Assembly (NCBI GenBank): GCA_025454915.1
Contig: JALONN010000012.1
Location: 186,001-250,000 of the forward strand
Length of the DNA: 64,000 nt
DNA from: Raineya sp.
GTDB taxonomy: Bacteria; Bacteroidota; Bacteroidia; Cytophagales; Thermonemataceae
Direction of reading: 5' to 3'
The notes under the pieces were generated by a model. It was not told the origin of the DNA, did no database searches, and saw only the letters and a program-made list of their open reading frames with translations. Below are positions 62,993-64,000 of this stretch, in pieces. Numbering within the stretch: the stretch's first letter is position 1; the number at the start of each line of letters is the position of its first letter. Made by a program: the position numbers and the translations under genes.

Positions 62993-63556
62993 TTAACCTA
63001 CAATTTGGCTATCAGAAGCAAACTGACGAATAGTATCAATAGGCATGTGGTCATTTACGGCATTTCCATAATGTACTTTCTGAATGACACCTTTCTCATC
63101 TATCAAAAAATCGGCTGGAATAATACTTGAGTTTTTCTTTTCATCTTCAATTTTATCAAGTCCTAACTCTTTTGCCATTTTCATTTGAGCCTGAAAACCA
63201 GATTTAAAAATAGAACCTATGAATTTAATCATAGAGGTTTCAATATGATAAAGTTTATAGAATAACTTCTCCGAATCGCTAATAATGCTAATAGGCTGAA
63301 GTGTAGAATGAAGAGAACTCATCAAAATATGCTTTTTGGGTGTTTCAAAAACAAATACCATTTCTAAGCCTTCTTCTTTAAGCTCAGGGGCTAGTTTTTT
63401 GAGTTGATGTACACGCAAATTACAAAACGGACAAGCTACATTTCTAAAGAAAGATAATAATATTCTTTTTCCTTGATAATCAGATAAATTGAAAGAATGC
63501 CCATAAATGTCCTGTGTTTCAAAAGCTGGAGCAGTAGAATTTTCTTGAAGTTTCAT
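62993..63556 (-). CDS. Cytoplasmic peroxiredoxin-like protein (AhpC/TSA family)
   Basis: A 187-residue peroxiredoxin-type protein without a signal peptide. It reads 'APAFETQDIYGHSFNLSDYQGKRILLSFFRNVACPFCNLRV' with C-P-F-C at the active site, and a conserved 'FVFETPKKHILMSSL' and 'IIPADFLIDEKGVIQKVHYG' end. These are features of the peroxiredoxin-like family that keeps both cysteines of the CxxC. It may reduce peroxides or act as a thiol oxidoreductase. It is monocistronic, converging on the DinB gene. Confidence 0.82.
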   Translation of the reverse strand: MKLQENSTAPAFETQDIYGHSFNLSDYQGKRILLSFFRNVACPFCNLRVHQLKKLAPELKEEGLEMVFVFETPKKHILMSSLHSTLQPISIISDSEKLFYKLYHIETSMIKFIGSIFKSGFQAQMKMAKELGLDKIEDEKKNSSIIPADFLIDEKGVIQKVHYGNAVNDHMPIDTIRQFASDSQIVG

Positions 63557-63610
63557 ACAAATATTGTTTTATTTAATTCAATTAGACACTACTTGTATAC
63601 ATTCCTGACA

Positions 63611-63868
63611 TCAATCTTTTAAATTTTCTAAAATTTTCTTTTTAGATTCTTCTGAAAGTTTCTGTGTTGCCTGATTACTCGAAATTTTATGTAAAAAGCT
63701 TTGAATAATTTTGCTTTGTTTTTCATAAATAGCACAAGCTTTACAAATCCAGATATGTAATTTGAGTTGTATATTTTCTACAAAAGAAATACGTTTATTC
63801 TGTTTTTTTTCTACAAGTTCAGTTGCTTTCTTGCAAGTCAATAGTATTTTAGCTGCTAATCCTTTCAT
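63611..63868 (-). CDS. Probable anti-sigma factor with zinc-finger motif
   Basis: An 85-residue protein with the pattern of a short zf-HC2 type anti-sigma factor: 'LTCKKATELVEKKQNKRIS', then 'LKLHIWICKACAIYEKQSK' giving H-x3-C-x2-C. It lies 28 bases downstream of a sigma factor's last codons (next entry) on the same strand, the usual arrangement of an ECF sigma factor and its cognate anti-sigma gene. It has no membrane segment, so it would be a cytoplasmic zinc-binding inhibitor or redox sensor (inference). Confidence 0.65.
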   Translation of the reverse strand: MKGLAAKILLTCKKATELVEKKQNKRISFVENIQLKLHIWICKACAIYEKQSKIIQSFLHKISSNQATQKLSEESKKKILENLKD

Positions 63869-63896
63869 AATCGTTCATTTTAGAGAGAATAAATTC

Positions 63897-64000
63897 TTAC
63901 CACTTTTTCTCGATGCATTCTCTGAGTATCAATTTTGCTCTATGGGTTATCTGCCAATAATTAGACATACTAATAGCCAAATCCTGACAGATTTCTTCTG
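63897..64000 (-). CDS. ECF-type RNA polymerase sigma factor, C-terminal end (partial)
   Basis: The minus strand is open to the window end. The last 33 residues read 'EEICQDLAISMSNYWQITHR' and then 'AKLILRECIEKKW'. This is the region 4 helix-turn-helix and tail of ECF sigma-70 factors. Only the tail is visible. The gene ends 28 bases before the anti-sigma gene. Further family detail cannot be given. Confidence 0.75.
   Translation of the reverse strand, partial: EEICQDLAISMSNYWQITHRAKLILRECIEKKW

Overview
The window looks like chromosomal DNA of a low-GC member of the Bacteroidota, probably a Cytophagales-like gliding or predatory-type bacterium; the order is an inference. The evidence is the presence of C-terminal type IX secretion (T9SS) sorting domains, SusC/Oar-like TonB-dependent receptors with carboxypeptidase-like N-terminal domains, a PorE-like OmpA protein, absence of Shine-Dalgarno sequences, and several promoters of the Bacteroidota form TTG-N19/21-TAnnTTTG. 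No rRNA, tRNA, CRISPR array or insertion sequence was recognised.

Layout. 1-2.2 kb: the start of a homogentisate 1,2-dioxygenase gene, a TonB-type protein and a BRCT-like protein. 2.4-5.8 kb: a large Oar-like outer-membrane receptor. 5.9-14.5 kb: three consecutive T9SS cargo genes, namely an endonuclease I protein, a large repeat protein whose reading frame is broken inside its repeats, and a two-HKD phospholipase-D-type protein, followed by two lipoproteins. 15.8-24.3 kb: ribonucleotide reductase alpha, a cytochrome b5-like protein, a membrane protein, a MoxR ATPase and a very large NtrY-like histidine kinase.

24.3-31.2 kb: a metal- or siderophore-type operon (TonB-dependent receptor, PepSY membrane protein, two ABC-2/DUF3526-like permeases, ABC ATPase). 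Its promoter is overlaid by two copies of a 16-bp semi-palindrome. It converges on a second ABC system (34.8-35.6 kb) whose permease is fused to an M1-type zinc aminopeptidase. 35.7-36.4 kb: a small Cro/C1-type regulator and DUF2975 membrane protein pair. 36.6-42.7 kb: a TetR-regulated RND efflux operon (TetR, TolC-like, membrane fusion protein, RND pump) with the same palindrome in front of tetR and in front of the efflux genes.

42.8-55.9 kb is mixed housekeeping and unknown genes: M16-like protein lacking its zinc motif, PorE-like protein, Sir2 deacylase, acyltransferase, metallophosphoesterase, DNA polymerase III delta prime, PdxH, and a 48-codon ORF that seems to continue in frame past a TGA. 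55.9-58.8 kb: a fused FAD/Fe-S oxidase of the GlcD/GlcF (YdiJ) type. 59-62.4 kb: a run of exported redox-type genes (peroxiredoxin-like, thioredoxin-like, YceI, outer-membrane protein, Ig-like/DM13 lipoprotein). The window ends with a DinB protein, another peroxiredoxin-like protein and the end of an ECF sigma factor with its probable anti-sigma partner.

How it fits together: the PorE-like protein may belong to the T9SS that exports the three large cargo proteins, two of which have nuclease-type domains and two of which seem to share an OB-like domain. This suggests extracellular nucleic-acid degradation. The TonB-like protein could energise the two receptors. These links are inferences from content and context, not demonstrated here.
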